From: UMGS1889 sp964540575
Lineage (GTDB): Bacteria > Bacillota > Clostridia > Oscillospirales > Ruminococcaceae
NCBI GenBank assembly: GCA_964540575.1
Contig: CAZINI010000005.1
Location: forward strand, 55,766-119,765
DNA length: 64,000 nt
Direction: 5' to 3'
Shown: positions 7,216-16,245 of the stretch, one piece after another
How the letters are laid out: each line of letters opens with the position of its first letter
Numbering within the stretch: position 1 is the stretch's first letter
Notes under the pieces: model-generated
What the model was told of the DNA's origin: nothing
What the model saw: the letters and a program-made list of their open reading frames with translations, nothing else
The model's database searches: none
Made by a program: the position numbers and the translations under genes

Positions 7216-8232
7216 ATGAACAGCGAAATTAAATTCAAAATCAACTGGGACAGCGTAAGCGGCGTTTTTGCCGTTCCAAATGAAGCTGTCGATTACATAA
7301 AGCTTGCGGACGAGAAAGCGGTAAAGGTTCTGCTTCTCCTTTTGAGATACGGAAAGGACTGCACTGCTGCAAGGATAAAAAACCTTCTTGGATTTAGTGA
7401 AGACGCAATTGAGGAAGCTCTTTCCTACTGGGAACAGCTGGGAATGATAATTAGCACGGAAAAGCCAAAGCAGCCTGCACCCCAGCCCGAAAAGCCTCGT
7501 GAACAGCCAAAACAGGAGAAAAAAGAAAAGGAGCTTCCCGAACAGCCGAAGATCTCCCCCACCCGTACACTGACTCCCAAGGAGATCGCCGAAAGGATAG
7601 AGTCATCTCAGGAGGTCGCTTTTCTTTTTGCTTCGGCGGAGTCGTGTCTTGGCAGAATGCTCAATCACACGGAGCACCGTTCGCTGATATGGATAGTGGA
7701 TTATCTTGGACTGCCGCCCGATGTTGTGCTTATGCTTATCGAATACTGCAAGAGCATCGGCAAGACCAGTATGCGTTATATCGAAACGATTGCCGTTTCT
7801 TGGCAGGAAAAAAGCATTTTCACCCACGAAGCAGCTGCTGCCGAGATTGAAAATATGGTCAAGAGCCACACACTGTCCTGCCAGGTTGCTTCAAGGCTCG
7901 GGCTTAACAGAAATCTAATTTCCAAGGAGCAGAATTTTGTCAACGAATGGTCTGCAAGGGGCATTAATATTGAGCTAATTACCTATGCTTACGAAAAAAA
8001 TATCGAAGCCATCGGCAAGCTTTCCTTTGCTTATATGAACAAAATTATCCTCAGCTGGATTGAAAATGGTCTGAAAACCATTGAAGATATAGATAAATTC
8101 GATTTGAAGAAGAAAACTGAACTGTCGGAACAGCAAGCACAAAATGATAAGGGCGAGCATTCATATGACCTTGATATGTTTGACACATTTGCTCTTGAAC
8201 ATACTCCGAAAATCAAAGGAGATGACGAATAA
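7216..8232 (+). CDS. DnaD-domain primosomal protein
   Basis: 338 residues. The N-terminal part (about 1-80) looks like a winged helix (LLLLRYGKDCTAARIKNLLGFSEDAIEEALSYWEQLGMI). A Pro/Glu/Lys/Gln-rich linker spans about 85-120. Two DnaD-like helical units follow; the second has ARGINIELITYAYEKNIEAIGKLSFAYMNKIILSW, matching the family YxxxIxxWxxxGI-type end. DnaD/DnaB-type proteins help load the replicative helicase at oriC and at restart sites. The stop codon overlaps the next gene by one base (TAATG), so translation is coupled. GGAGG precedes the start. Confidence 0.88.
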   Translation: MNSEIKFKINWDSVSGVFAVPNEAVDYIKLADEKAVKVLLLLLRYGKDCTAARIKNLLGFSEDAIEEALSYWEQLGMIISTEKPKQPAPQPEKPREQPKQEKKEKELPEQPKISPTRTLTPKEIAERIESSQEVAFLFASAESCLGRMLNHTEHRSLIWIVDYLGLPPDVVLMLIEYCKSIGKTSMRYIETIAVSWQEKSIFTHEAAAAEIENMVKSHTLSCQVASRLGLNRNLISKEQNFVNEWSARGINIELITYAYEKNIEAIGKLSFAYMNKIILSWIENGLKTIEDIDKFDLKKKTELSEQQAQNDKGEHSYDLDMFDTFALEHTPKIKGDDE

Positions 8233-9230
8233 TGGGTTACAGCAGCACGGCATATGAACGTGCCGAAGCGGAGATCAACAACCGCCGAGTCCGTTCCGAA
8301 GCAGAAAATCAGTTAAGGATAGAAAAGATCGAAGCGGAAATTCCCGAAATTAAGGAGCTTAACAGCCAGCTTTCCGCAACCAGCATCGACCTTGCGAAAA
8401 TGATATTAAATCATGACGGAAATCTGAAAGAAAACCTTGAACGGCTTAGAGTTAACAACCTCTACTGTCAGAAAAGCATTGGCAGGCTTTTGACCGAACA
8501 CGGTTATCCGACGGATTATCTTGAAGTAAAGTATGTATGCCCTATCTGCAATGACAGGGGCATTACGGGCGGTTCAAGATGCACTTGCTTCAGTGAACTG
8601 CTCAACAGGTTCGCCATTGAGGAGCTTAACATAAATTCGGCTATGAAGCTTTGCAGCTTTGAAACCTTTTCTCTGGAATATTACCGTGGGAAATCCGACA
8701 GCTCGGGATATGACTGCTACAGCAAAATGTCCGATATTCTCGATTACTGCAAACGATACGCACGAACCTTTTCCAAAGCCTCACCAAATGTTTTTATGAT
8801 CGGTAAAACTGGGCTTGGAAAAACTCATCTGTCACTTTCAATTGCAAAAGTTGTCAGCGAGAGAGGTTTTCTTGTTGCTTACGGTTCTATACTTAACTAT
8901 CTCAGAGCCATAGAAGCGGAGCATTTCGGACGTGCAGAGGACCCCCGTGCGGATACACTTATGGTGCTTCTAAATGCCGATCTTCTTATCCTCGATGACC
9001 TTGGCTCGGAATATGACACGTCATTTTACGCTTCAACCATTTACAACATAATAAACACAAGGATAAATCAAGGTTCGCCGACAATAATCAGCTCAAACCT
9101 ATCCTCGGCGGAGCTTCAAAAGAAATACAACGACCGAATTATTTCCAGAATACTTGGTACATACGACCTGCTTAAATTTATCGGCGATGACATTCGACAG
9201 ATAAAACGCATTGAAAGCGTTAAATATTAA
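8232..9230 (+). CDS. DnaC/DnaI-like helicase loader ATPase
   Basis: 332 residues. An N-terminal coiled-coil-rich region leads to a zinc-binding-like cluster (VCPICNDRG and RCTCF, about residues 107-122). The AAA+ domain has Walker A GKTGLGKTH near residue 195, Walker B LLILDDLGSE near 255, and SNLSS / DRIISRILG motifs. DnaI-type proteins deliver the replicative helicase to DNA together with DnaD. The start overlaps the DnaD stop by one base. IstB of insertion sequences is related, but the zinc cluster and the DnaD partner argue for helicase loading. Confidence 0.9.
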   Translation: MGYSSTAYERAEAEINNRRVRSEAENQLRIEKIEAEIPEIKELNSQLSATSIDLAKMILNHDGNLKENLERLRVNNLYCQKSIGRLLTEHGYPTDYLEVKYVCPICNDRGITGGSRCTCFSELLNRFAIEELNINSAMKLCSFETFSLEYYRGKSDSSGYDCYSKMSDILDYCKRYARTFSKASPNVFMIGKTGLGKTHLSLSIAKVVSERGFLVAYGSILNYLRAIEAEHFGRAEDPRADTLMVLLNADLLILDDLGSEYDTSFYASTIYNIINTRINQGSPTIISSNLSSAELQKKYNDRIISRILGTYDLLKFIGDDIRQIKRIESVKY

Positions 9231-9239
9231 TAATAAACA

Positions 9240-9280
9240 GCCGTCACAGCTTAAAAATAAAAGCTGTGACGGCATTTTTT
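9240..9280 (+). terminator. Strong Rho-independent terminator after the DnaC-like gene
   Basis: GCCGTCACAGCTT (9240-9252) pairs perfectly with 9261-9273 over 13 bp with an 8-nt A-rich loop. Six T residues follow (9275-9280). The T-run touches the gatB stop codon on the opposite strand, so the hairpin may also serve gatB, though less well. Confidence 0.9.
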
Positions 9281-10715
9281 ATTCGTTTACAAGACGAGTA
9301 ACAATTTCCTTCATAAGTCCGGGATTTGCCTTGCCCTTTGAAGCCTTCATACACTGTCCCACAAGATAGCCGAGAGCGTTTGTCTTGCCGTTCTTGTAGT
9401 CGGCTATAGACTTCTCGTTTGCAGCCAGAACTTCCTTGGCGAGAGCTTCCAGAGCGGAGCTGTCAGAATTCTGTGACAGACCTTTTTCTGCAATTATATC
9501 GGAAACTTCCTTATCCTCGGAAATAATTGCTTCAAATACAGTCTTTCCTGCCGAATTGGAGATAGTTCCCTTTTCGATCTCGTAAACCAGATCACAAAGT
9601 CTTGCAGCAGTAAGCGGAGTGTCAAGAATACTCTTTCCTGTGTCATTCATAAACTTGGAAATATCAGCAAGTATCCACTTGGCAATGCTCTTGGGACTTC
9701 CCTTTCCTATTGCAACGCAAGCGTCCATAAGAGAAGCACGGTCAAGACTTTCAACGATAAGGGCAGCATCAACACGGTTAAGTCCCAGCTCCTTTACATA
9801 ACGCATAAGCTTTGCATTGGGCAGCTCGGGGAGCGAGTTTTTAAGTTCTGCAACCTTATTTTCGTCAACTACAATTGTCAGCAAATCGGGCTCGGGGAAA
9901 TAACGGTAATCCTGTGCGTCCTCCTTTGAACGCATAGAAATGCTGACGCCCTTTACATCGTCCCAGCGGCGTGTTTCCTGAGTTACCGTTCCGCCGTTTT
10001 CGAGAATTTCTATCTGACGCTTTGCTTCGTACTCAATGCCTCTTACGGCAGCAGAGAAGCTGTTTACATTCTTCATTTCGCAGCGTGTTCCGAACTTATC
10101 TGAGCCCTTTGGACGAACAGATACGTTTACGTCGCAGCGAATAGAGCCCTCCTGCATCTTACAGTCGGAAATGTTGATATACTGGAGGATAGATTTGATG
10201 GTTTCCAGATAAGCCTTTGCTTCGGCAGAGCTTCTCATATCGGGCTCGGAAACGATCTCAATAAGCGGAACGCCGCAGCGGTTAAGGTCTACCAGCGAGC
10301 CTGAGAAGGAATCATCGTGCAGAAGCTTGCCGGCGTCCTCTTCAATATGAATTCTTGTTACGCCGATAGTTTTTACAGTGCCGTCATCAAGCATAACATC
10401 CAGCTTACCGTTCTGGCAAAGAGGTACCTCTGCCTGAGAAATCTGATAAGCCTTTGGCAGGTCGGGATAGAAATAATTTTTTCTGTCCTGCTTGCAAACA
10501 TTGTTTATTGTACAGCCGAGAGCGTGCCCCATTTTAATTGCATACTCAACGACCTTTTCATTAAGTGTGGGCAGAGTACCGGGCATGCCCATACAAATCG
10601 GGCAGACCTGAGTGTTAACCTCCAGACCGAATGCGTTTTTACAGTCACAGTATATCTTTGAGCGGGTATTAAGCTCAGCGTGGACTTCAAGTCCGACTAC
10701 GATCTCATAATCCAT
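9279..10715 (-). CDS. gatB: Asp/Glu-tRNA amidotransferase subunit B
   Basis: 478 residues, full length. It recognises misacylated Glu-tRNA(Gln)/Asp-tRNA(Asn) and performs the kinase and transamidation step with GatA and GatC. Signatures: YEIVVGLEVHAEL at the N-terminus, CPICMGMPGTLP with zinc-binding cysteines (CDC and CPIC), and NRCGVPLIEIVSEPD. The C-terminus is the YqeY-like tail domain (GYLVGQCMKASKGKANPGLM). Last gene of gatCAB, 16 nt after gatA. Confidence 0.97.
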   Translation of the reverse strand: MDYEIVVGLEVHAELNTRSKIYCDCKNAFGLEVNTQVCPICMGMPGTLPTLNEKVVEYAIKMGHALGCTINNVCKQDRKNYFYPDLPKAYQISQAEVPLCQNGKLDVMLDDGTVKTIGVTRIHIEEDAGKLLHDDSFSGSLVDLNRCGVPLIEIVSEPDMRSSAEAKAYLETIKSILQYINISDCKMQEGSIRCDVNVSVRPKGSDKFGTRCEMKNVNSFSAAVRGIEYEAKRQIEILENGGTVTQETRRWDDVKGVSISMRSKEDAQDYRYFPEPDLLTIVVDENKVAELKNSLPELPNAKLMRYVKELGLNRVDAALIVESLDRASLMDACVAIGKGSPKSIAKWILADISKFMNDTGKSILDTPLTAARLCDLVYEIEKGTISNSAGKTVFEAIISEDKEVSDIIAEKGLSQNSDSSALEALAKEVLAANEKSIADYKNGKTNALGYLVGQCMKASKGKANPGLMKEIVTRLVNE

Positions 10716-10731
10716 TATATTTCAGCTCCTT

Positions 10732-12204
10732 TCAGACGATTTTCGGAATATTTCCGAAGCCGCCGACAATGCTCTCGTAAGCGTTTGCGGCATCAAGCAG
10801 TGTCTGTTCTCTGAAATGTCCGCCGATAAGCTGCATACCGATAGGCATACCGTTTGCAGTTTTTCCGCAAGGTACGCTTATAGCGGGCAAGCCTGCAATG
10901 TTGATAGTAACTGTGCAAATATCTGTTGCGTACATTTTCAGCGGATCACCTATATTCTCGCCGATCTTGAATGCACCCGAGGGAACGGTCGGTGTTGCAA
11001 TTACATCAACATCTGCAAATGCTTCGGAAAATTCCGCAGCGATCTTCTTCTGCATAAGCTTTGCTTTCTTGTAATAAGCATCGTAGAAACCGCTGCTGAG
11101 CACGAAAGTACCGAGCATGATTCTGCGTTTTACCTCATCGCCGAAGCCTTCACTTCTTGTTTTTTCGTACATATCAATAAGGCTGTCATAATTTTCGGTT
11201 CTGTAACCGTATCTTACGCCGTCAAATCTAGCAAGATTTGAGGAAGCCTCTGCAGAGGAAAGGATATAGTAAGAATTAAGGGCATATGCCGTACTGGGGA
11301 GAGAAATTTTCTTGACCTCAGCACCGTTCTTCTCAAGCAGCTTAACCGCTGCCATAACAGCTTCCTTGACCTCGGCATCGATACCCTCGCCGAAATATTC
11401 ATCGGGAATACCTATTTTCAGTCCCTTTACGTCATTTTTAAGATTTACCGCATAATCGGGATATTCAATATCCTTGGAGGTTGCATCCATTTTATCGTGA
11501 CCGCAGATAAGCGACTGCACCATTGCAACATCCTTAACTGTACGTCCGATAGGACCTATCTGGTCAAGCGATGAAGCGAACGCAACAAGACCAAAACGAG
11601 AAACGCTGCCATAGGTAGGCTTAAGTCCCACAACTCCGCAGTAAGCGGACGGCTGGCGAATAGAACCGCCTGTATCCGAGCCAAGTGCCACAATTGCCTC
11701 ACCCGAAGCAACAGCCGCTGCCGAACCGCCCGATGAGCCGCCCGGTATTCTTGTAAGATCGTGAGGATTTTTTGTTTTCTTGAAATAGGACGTTTCTGTA
11801 GATGAACCCATAGCGAACTCGTCCATATTCAGCTTTCCCGTAACAACCATTTCCGCACCGTTTACCTTGTTCATAACCGTTGCATTAAAGGGCGGAACAT
11901 AATTGTAAAGCATTTTGGAAGAGCAGGTCGTAAGTATTCCCTTTGTGGAAATATTATCCTTAATTCCTATGGGAATACCTGCAAGAGGGTGAAGCTGCTT
12001 TCCCTCAGCTATCATTTCATCGACCTTTTTAGCCTGCTCACGAGCTGATTCCTCGCAGACAGTAACATATGCTTCAACGGAAGATTCGGTTTTGCCGATT
12101 CGTCCAAGCACGGACTCGGTTATTTCAGCAGCACTGCACTCCTTTGCCTTTAACATCTCAGACAGTTCATACGCTGATTTTTCGTAAAGTTCCAAATTAT
12201 TCAC
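10732..12204 (-). CDS. gatA: Asp/Glu-tRNA amidotransferase subunit A
   Basis: 490 residues; the glutaminase/amidase that frees ammonia from glutamine for GatB. The amidase-signature catalytic triad is visible: lysine in PIGIKDNIS, the cis-serine in GSSGGSAAAVASG, and the nucleophilic serine in GSDTGGSIRQPS. The C-terminus keeps the family segment LPAISVPCGKT...GMQLIGGHFREQTLL. It starts 3 nt after the gatC stop. The organism therefore probably makes Gln-tRNA(Gln) and/or Asn-tRNA(Asn) by transamidation. Confidence 0.97.
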   Translation of the reverse strand: MNNLELYEKSAYELSEMLKAKECSAAEITESVLGRIGKTESSVEAYVTVCEESAREQAKKVDEMIAEGKQLHPLAGIPIGIKDNISTKGILTTCSSKMLYNYVPPFNATVMNKVNGAEMVVTGKLNMDEFAMGSSTETSYFKKTKNPHDLTRIPGGSSGGSAAAVASGEAIVALGSDTGGSIRQPSAYCGVVGLKPTYGSVSRFGLVAFASSLDQIGPIGRTVKDVAMVQSLICGHDKMDATSKDIEYPDYAVNLKNDVKGLKIGIPDEYFGEGIDAEVKEAVMAAVKLLEKNGAEVKKISLPSTAYALNSYYILSSAEASSNLARFDGVRYGYRTENYDSLIDMYEKTRSEGFGDEVKRRIMLGTFVLSSGFYDAYYKKAKLMQKKIAAEFSEAFADVDVIATPTVPSGAFKIGENIGDPLKMYATDICTVTINIAGLPAISVPCGKTANGMPIGMQLIGGHFREQTLLDAANAYESIVGGFGNIPKIV

Positions 12205-12207
12205 TCC

Positions 12208-12477
12208 TTAATCCACAATTTTAGGAACAACAAGACAACCCGCCTGCACCTGAGGTGCATTTTTCATAAGCTGCTCTCTTGTGTATTTGTCTGTGACCTC
12301 AACGTCCTCTCTGAGCTTCATTGCGTTATTGACATCAAGAGTAAGAGTATCGTCAATATCGGGAAGCTGCTCGACCATATTTACAATGGACTGCATATCC
12401 TTTTCAAACTTCTCAAGCTTGTCGTCCTCAATTCTCAGACGTGAAAGCTTTGCAATATGCTTTATATCAATATTCAA
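12208..12477 (-). CDS. gatC: Asp/Glu-tRNA amidotransferase subunit C
   Basis: 89 residues, normal for GatC, which clamps GatA to GatB. The pattern IKHIAKLSRLRIEDDKLEKFEKDMQSIVNMVEQL and the tail LMKNAPQVQAGCLVVPKIV are typical. The start is a TTG at 12477, because homologues begin with this IDIxHIAKL stretch and no ATG is nearby in frame. It overlaps the preceding gene by 4 nt (TTGA), with AAAGGA about 10 nt upstream. Weak initiation may keep the subunit in step with upstream translation. Confidence 0.93.
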   Translation of the reverse strand: MNIDIKHIAKLSRLRIEDDKLEKFEKDMQSIVNMVEQLPDIDDTLTLDVNNAMKLREDVEVTDKYTREQLMKNAPQVQAGCLVVPKIVD

Positions 12478-13202
12478 ACAAATTCATTCCTTTCTTTGGA
12501 AATAATATATTTACGGCAGTTGATGGGACTGCCAAAAACATCTTCATTATAGCCGTCATTAATATACTGAGCTTCATACCGAAGCATTGTTTCTCTGTCC
12601 ACTCCTGCTTCAATAGCGATCTCCACAGCTTCATAGATGGATTTTTTGTAATAATTGTCAACATCTATTTCCATAGACATCTGTATCAGGCTGATAAGAA
12701 TGTCAAGCAAGACAACTATTTCCCATCGGGAATTCAGATAAAAATCAAGCTGTTTCTTTTCAGCTTCGGAAAACTGCGACATATCCGATATTTCAAGTGC
12801 CCTTTTGAAATGCGGACATTTATGATAATGTGAGCATATCTGAGCTGCAGTTGGACGAAATCGGACAGCTGTAACTATTCTCCCCTTAGTATTTCGATCC
12901 TTATAAATGTCCTTGCCGCTGAAATCGGTTCCTCGCAAATAGCACTTATTACAAACGCCGCTAAATCCCTTAAATCGGCTCAGATCAATAAGTGAATGGG
13001 GCGGATAGACACCGTTTTCTTCTCCGAAATTTGACGTATATTCCAAATTTTCTGTGTAACGGAAAAGCGGTTCAAACGCAAACATCCAACGCTGAGGCTC
13101 ATCACCTGCCGCAAGGATAACATCACGAAGAAGCTGTATTCCCGAAGCGATCACACCCATAACAGTCAATCCGCTGAATTTTTTGAAAAGCTCACTGTCC
13201 AT
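12474..13202 (-). CDS. Unknown protein between ligA and gatC, 242 aa
   Basis: The ATG at 13202 has GAGG 7 nt upstream, inside the last codons of ligA. Two cysteine pairs, CNKC (about residues 85-88) and CSHYHKC (about 120-126), could form one metal site. A hydrophobic helix-like section (WEIVVLLDILISLIQMSMEI) lies near 160-180 but is not clearly membrane-spanning. It is translationally linked to ligA upstream and gatC downstream. I do not recognise the family. Confidence 0.7.
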   Translation of the reverse strand: MDSELFKKFSGLTVMGVIASGIQLLRDVILAAGDEPQRWMFAFEPLFRYTENLEYTSNFGEENGVYPPHSLIDLSRFKGFSGVCNKCYLRGTDFSGKDIYKDRNTKGRIVTAVRFRPTAAQICSHYHKCPHFKRALEISDMSQFSEAEKKQLDFYLNSRWEIVVLLDILISLIQMSMEIDVDNYYKKSIYEAVEIAIEAGVDRETMLRYEAQYINDGYNEDVFGSPINCRKYIISKERNEFV

Positions 13203-13206
13203 TATG

Positions 13207-15189
13207 TCACCTCGACGTCATTTCCAAAAGATCAGCTTCCGAAATAATATTAAGACCAAGCTCCTGTGCCTTTGTCAGCTTGCTGCCGGCGTCCTCACCC
13301 GCAAGAACATAAGTCGTCTTTTTGGAAACGGACGAAACTGCCTTACCGCCGTACTTTACTATAAGTGCTTTAGCTTCATCTCTTGTCATTGTCGGGAGAG
13401 TTCCTGTCAGGCAGAATGTCATTCCCTCAAAGCGTCCATCAGCCTTTTCCGCAGCCTGATATTCCATCTTAACACCAAGATTTCTCATTCGCTCAACAAG
13501 ATGAACAAAATGCTCTTCCGAGAATGCCTTGACGACATTTTCTGACATTACATCACCGAAACCGTCTATTTCAGAGATCTCCTCGGCAGAAGCGTTCATT
13601 ATTGCGTCAATGCTGCCGAATTTTTCACAGAGCAGCTTCGCCGCAGACTGTCCGACATTTCTGATTCCCAAAGCGAAGATTACCCGTTCAAGGGAATTCT
13701 CCTTTGATTTTTCAATGGCATTTACAAGATTTTCTGCCGATTTCTTCGCAAACTTTTCAAGGCTGAGAAGCTGTTCGGCTTTAAGCTCGTATAAATCTGC
13801 AACCGATGAAATAAGTCTGCTGCCAATAAGCTGTGTCACTATTGCAGGTCCCAGACCGTCAATGTTCATTGCACCCTTGCCTGCGAAATGGATAACATTT
13901 CTGATAAGCTGTGCGGGACAATCAACATTTGGGCATCTGAGTGCCGCTTCGTCCTCGTTGCGGACAGCCTTTGTTCCGCAAACAGGACAAAACTCAGGCA
14001 GAAAATAAGGCTTCGAACCGTCCTCATGACTGACCGATCTTATTACCTCGGGAATAATTTCTCCTGCTTTTCTCACTAGGATAGTATCCCCAAGACGAAT
14101 GTCCTTTTCGGTAATAAACTCCTGATTATGCAGAACAGCACGGCTCACGCTCGTACCGGCCAGCAGCACGGAATCAAAAACCGCAACGGGAGTAATAGCA
14201 CCCGTCCGTCCCACATTAACTTCAATATCCCGAAGAACAGTTTCCTTTTCCTCGGGCGGAAACTTGTATGCAACAGCCCATTTGGGAACTTTGGAAGTCG
14301 CACCCAAACGATTTCTTAAAGCGAAATCATTGACCTTGATAACAACGCCGTCAATATCAAACGAAAAGCGGCTGCGTTCATTCCCGATATACTCAATGCG
14401 TTTAATTATCTCATCAGATGAACTGAGCTTTTTATAATCCTTAATGACCTTAAATCCGCATTCTGCAAGAAATTCAAGGGACTGCTCGTGGGTGTTAAGC
14501 TCTGCTCCCTCTATCTGCTGAATGTTGAAAACGAAAATATCCAGCCCACGCTTTGCTGCTATTTTCGGATCTTTCTGTCTGAGTGAACCTGCAGCCGCAT
14601 TACGAGGATTTTTAAAGGGCTGTTCATCATTCAGCTCCTGCTGCTCCGTCACCTTTTCAAAGCTTTTGAGCGGCATATACACCTCTCCTCTGACCTCGAG
14701 AAAAGGCAGGTTCTTTTTCAGTTTAAGCGGGATAGAACGGATAGTCCTGAGATTTTCCGTTACGTCCTCACCGATAAATCCATCACCTCTTGTGGAGCCT
14801 CTGACGAATTCCCCGTTACGATATTCCAGCGAAACGGAAAGCCCGTCTATTTTAGGTTCAACAACGAAATCCGCATCGGGAGCGGCTTCACGGCATTTCA
14901 TAACAAATTCGGCAACGGCTTCGTGGGAGAAAACGTCCTGAAGGCTTCCCATCTGAACGGTGTGAGTTACTTTTTCAAAGATGTTCAGTGCCTGACCGCC
15001 AACTCGTTTTGTGGGCGAATTCGGGTCATCAAGCTCAGGATATTTTTCCTCGTAGCCCTTCAGCTCCTGCATAAGCATATCGTAGCTGTAATCGTCTATC
15101 TCGGGGTTGTCCATAACGTAATAAGCGTAATTGTGGTGTTCGATCTCTGTTTTAAGTTCATTGACTCGTGCGAGAATTTTTTCGTCCAA
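13207..15189 (-). CDS. ligA: NAD-dependent DNA ligase
   Basis: About 660 residues, family length; seals nicks in DNA using NAD+. Domains in order: Ia (HHNYAYYVMDNPEIDD), adenylation domain with the nucleotide-binding lysine in EPKIDG and GSTRGDG, OB fold, a Cys4 zinc finger (CPVCG...CPNVDCPAQ), helix-hairpin-helix repeats (IDGLG, IDGFG), and a C-terminal BRCT domain (about 590-660). A GGAGG sits 8 nt before a TTG at 15189 that gives the typical DEKILARVNEL start. An ATG at 15195 is only 2 nt from GGAGG, and one at 15213 lacks a site. Start position is the only doubt. Confidence 0.95.
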   Translation of the reverse strand: MDEKILARVNELKTEIEHHNYAYYVMDNPEIDDYSYDMLMQELKGYEEKYPELDDPNSPTKRVGGQALNIFEKVTHTVQMGSLQDVFSHEAVAEFVMKCREAAPDADFVVEPKIDGLSVSLEYRNGEFVRGSTRGDGFIGEDVTENLRTIRSIPLKLKKNLPFLEVRGEVYMPLKSFEKVTEQQELNDEQPFKNPRNAAAGSLRQKDPKIAAKRGLDIFVFNIQQIEGAELNTHEQSLEFLAECGFKVIKDYKKLSSSDEIIKRIEYIGNERSRFSFDIDGVVIKVNDFALRNRLGATSKVPKWAVAYKFPPEEKETVLRDIEVNVGRTGAITPVAVFDSVLLAGTSVSRAVLHNQEFITEKDIRLGDTILVRKAGEIIPEVIRSVSHEDGSKPYFLPEFCPVCGTKAVRNEDEAALRCPNVDCPAQLIRNVIHFAGKGAMNIDGLGPAIVTQLIGSRLISSVADLYELKAEQLLSLEKFAKKSAENLVNAIEKSKENSLERVIFALGIRNVGQSAAKLLCEKFGSIDAIMNASAEEISEIDGFGDVMSENVVKAFSEEHFVHLVERMRNLGVKMEYQAAEKADGRFEGMTFCLTGTLPTMTRDEAKALIVKYGGKAVSSVSKKTTYVLAGEDAGSKLTKAQELGLNIISEADLLEMTSR

Positions 15190-15220
15190 CGGCATTACCT
15201 CCGAAAAAATCATATACGGA

Positions 15221-15253
15221 AATAAACGGATAACTCTTCGCTATCCGTTTATT
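15221..15253 (-). terminator. Intergenic hairpin between transketolase genes and ligA
   Basis: Perfect 12-bp inverted repeat, AATAAACGGATA (15221-15232) and its complement (15242-15253), with a 9-nt loop. No long U-run follows on either strand. It could slow transcription or protect the 3' end of the transketolase mRNA rather than terminate fully. Confidence 0.5.
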
Positions 15254-15289
15254 CTCAACTGCGTTTAGAACACGCAACGCATTGTGAAA

Positions 15290-16240
15290 TTATTTTTTAA
15301 GTGCAACAGCAGCCTTGACCTTTTCAGCAATGTTTTCTGCGGAAAGACCAAATTCCTTAAGAAGCTGCACAGCAGGTCCGGAATGACCGAACACATCGTT
15401 TACGCCAACCTTGATAACGGGAACAGGACAGCATTCGGTAACAACATCTGCAACAGCAGAACCAAGTCCGCCGATAACGCTGTGTTCCTCGGCAGTTACG
15501 ATAACGCCTGTTTCTCTTGCTGCCTTGCAAACGATCTCCTTATCAAGGGGCTTGATGGTGTGGATATTGATAACTCTTGCATTTATACCCTCGGAAGCAA
15601 GCATATCAGCTGCAATCATAGCTTCGTTTACCATAAGACCTGTTGCGATGATAGTAACATCATTTCCGTCTTTGAGCTGAACACCCTTGCCGAGTTCGAA
15701 CTTGTAGGTTTCCTTATCATTGAAAACAGGAACGGCAAGACGTCCAAAACGCATATAAACAGGACCGTTAAATTCCAGTGCAGCCTCAACTGCCGCCTTT
15801 GCTTCAACATCATCAGCGGGACAAATAACTGTCATTCCGGGGATAGTTCTCATAAGGGCAATATCCTCATTACACTGATGAGTAGCACCGTCCTCACCTA
15901 CGGAAATACCTGCGTGAGTAGCACCGATCTTTACATTGAGATGAGGATAACCGATAGAGTTTCTCACGATCTCAAAAGCTCTGCCTGCTGCAAACATTGC
16001 AAATGAGCTTGCAAATACCTTCTTGCCTGTGGACGCAATGCCCGCGGCAATTCCCATCATATTTGCCTCTGCAATACCGCAGTCGAAGAAACGCTCGGGA
16101 CAAGCCTTTTTGAATATACCTGTCTTTGTAGCTGCCGCAAGATCGGCGTCAAGAACGATAAGATCGGAATATTTCTCGGAAAGCTCTGCAAGAGCCTCGC
16201 CGTAGCTTTCTCTGGTAGCCTTTTTAATTACATCAGCCAT
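15290..16240 (-). CDS. Transketolase, C-terminal subunit
   Basis: 316 residues containing the pyrimidine-binding and C-terminal domains of transketolase (FFDCGIAEANMMGIAAGIA, GLTHEGV-like GISVGEDGATHQC, and LLKEFGLSAENIAEKV). It works with the subunit encoded just upstream as a split transketolase, moving two-carbon units in the pentose phosphate pathway. The 5-nt gap between the genes fits a shared operon. Split transketolases are common in Clostridia and Archaea. A dxs-type enzyme is ruled out because full dxs is at 38909-40759. Confidence 0.93.
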   Translation of the reverse strand: MADVIKKATRESYGEALAELSEKYSDLIVLDADLAAATKTGIFKKACPERFFDCGIAEANMMGIAAGIASTGKKVFASSFAMFAAGRAFEIVRNSIGYPHLNVKIGATHAGISVGEDGATHQCNEDIALMRTIPGMTVICPADDVEAKAAVEAALEFNGPVYMRFGRLAVPVFNDKETYKFELGKGVQLKDGNDVTIIATGLMVNEAMIAADMLASEGINARVINIHTIKPLDKEIVCKAARETGVIVTAEEHSVIGGLGSAVADVVTECCPVPVIKVGVNDVFGHSGPAVQLLKEFGLSAENIAEKVKAAVALKK

Positions 16241-16245
16241 ATTGA

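Noticed and set aside
15221..15253. Strong Rho-independent terminator
   Set aside because: The stem is perfect but lacks a following U-run, so it is listed only as a moderate-confidence hairpin.
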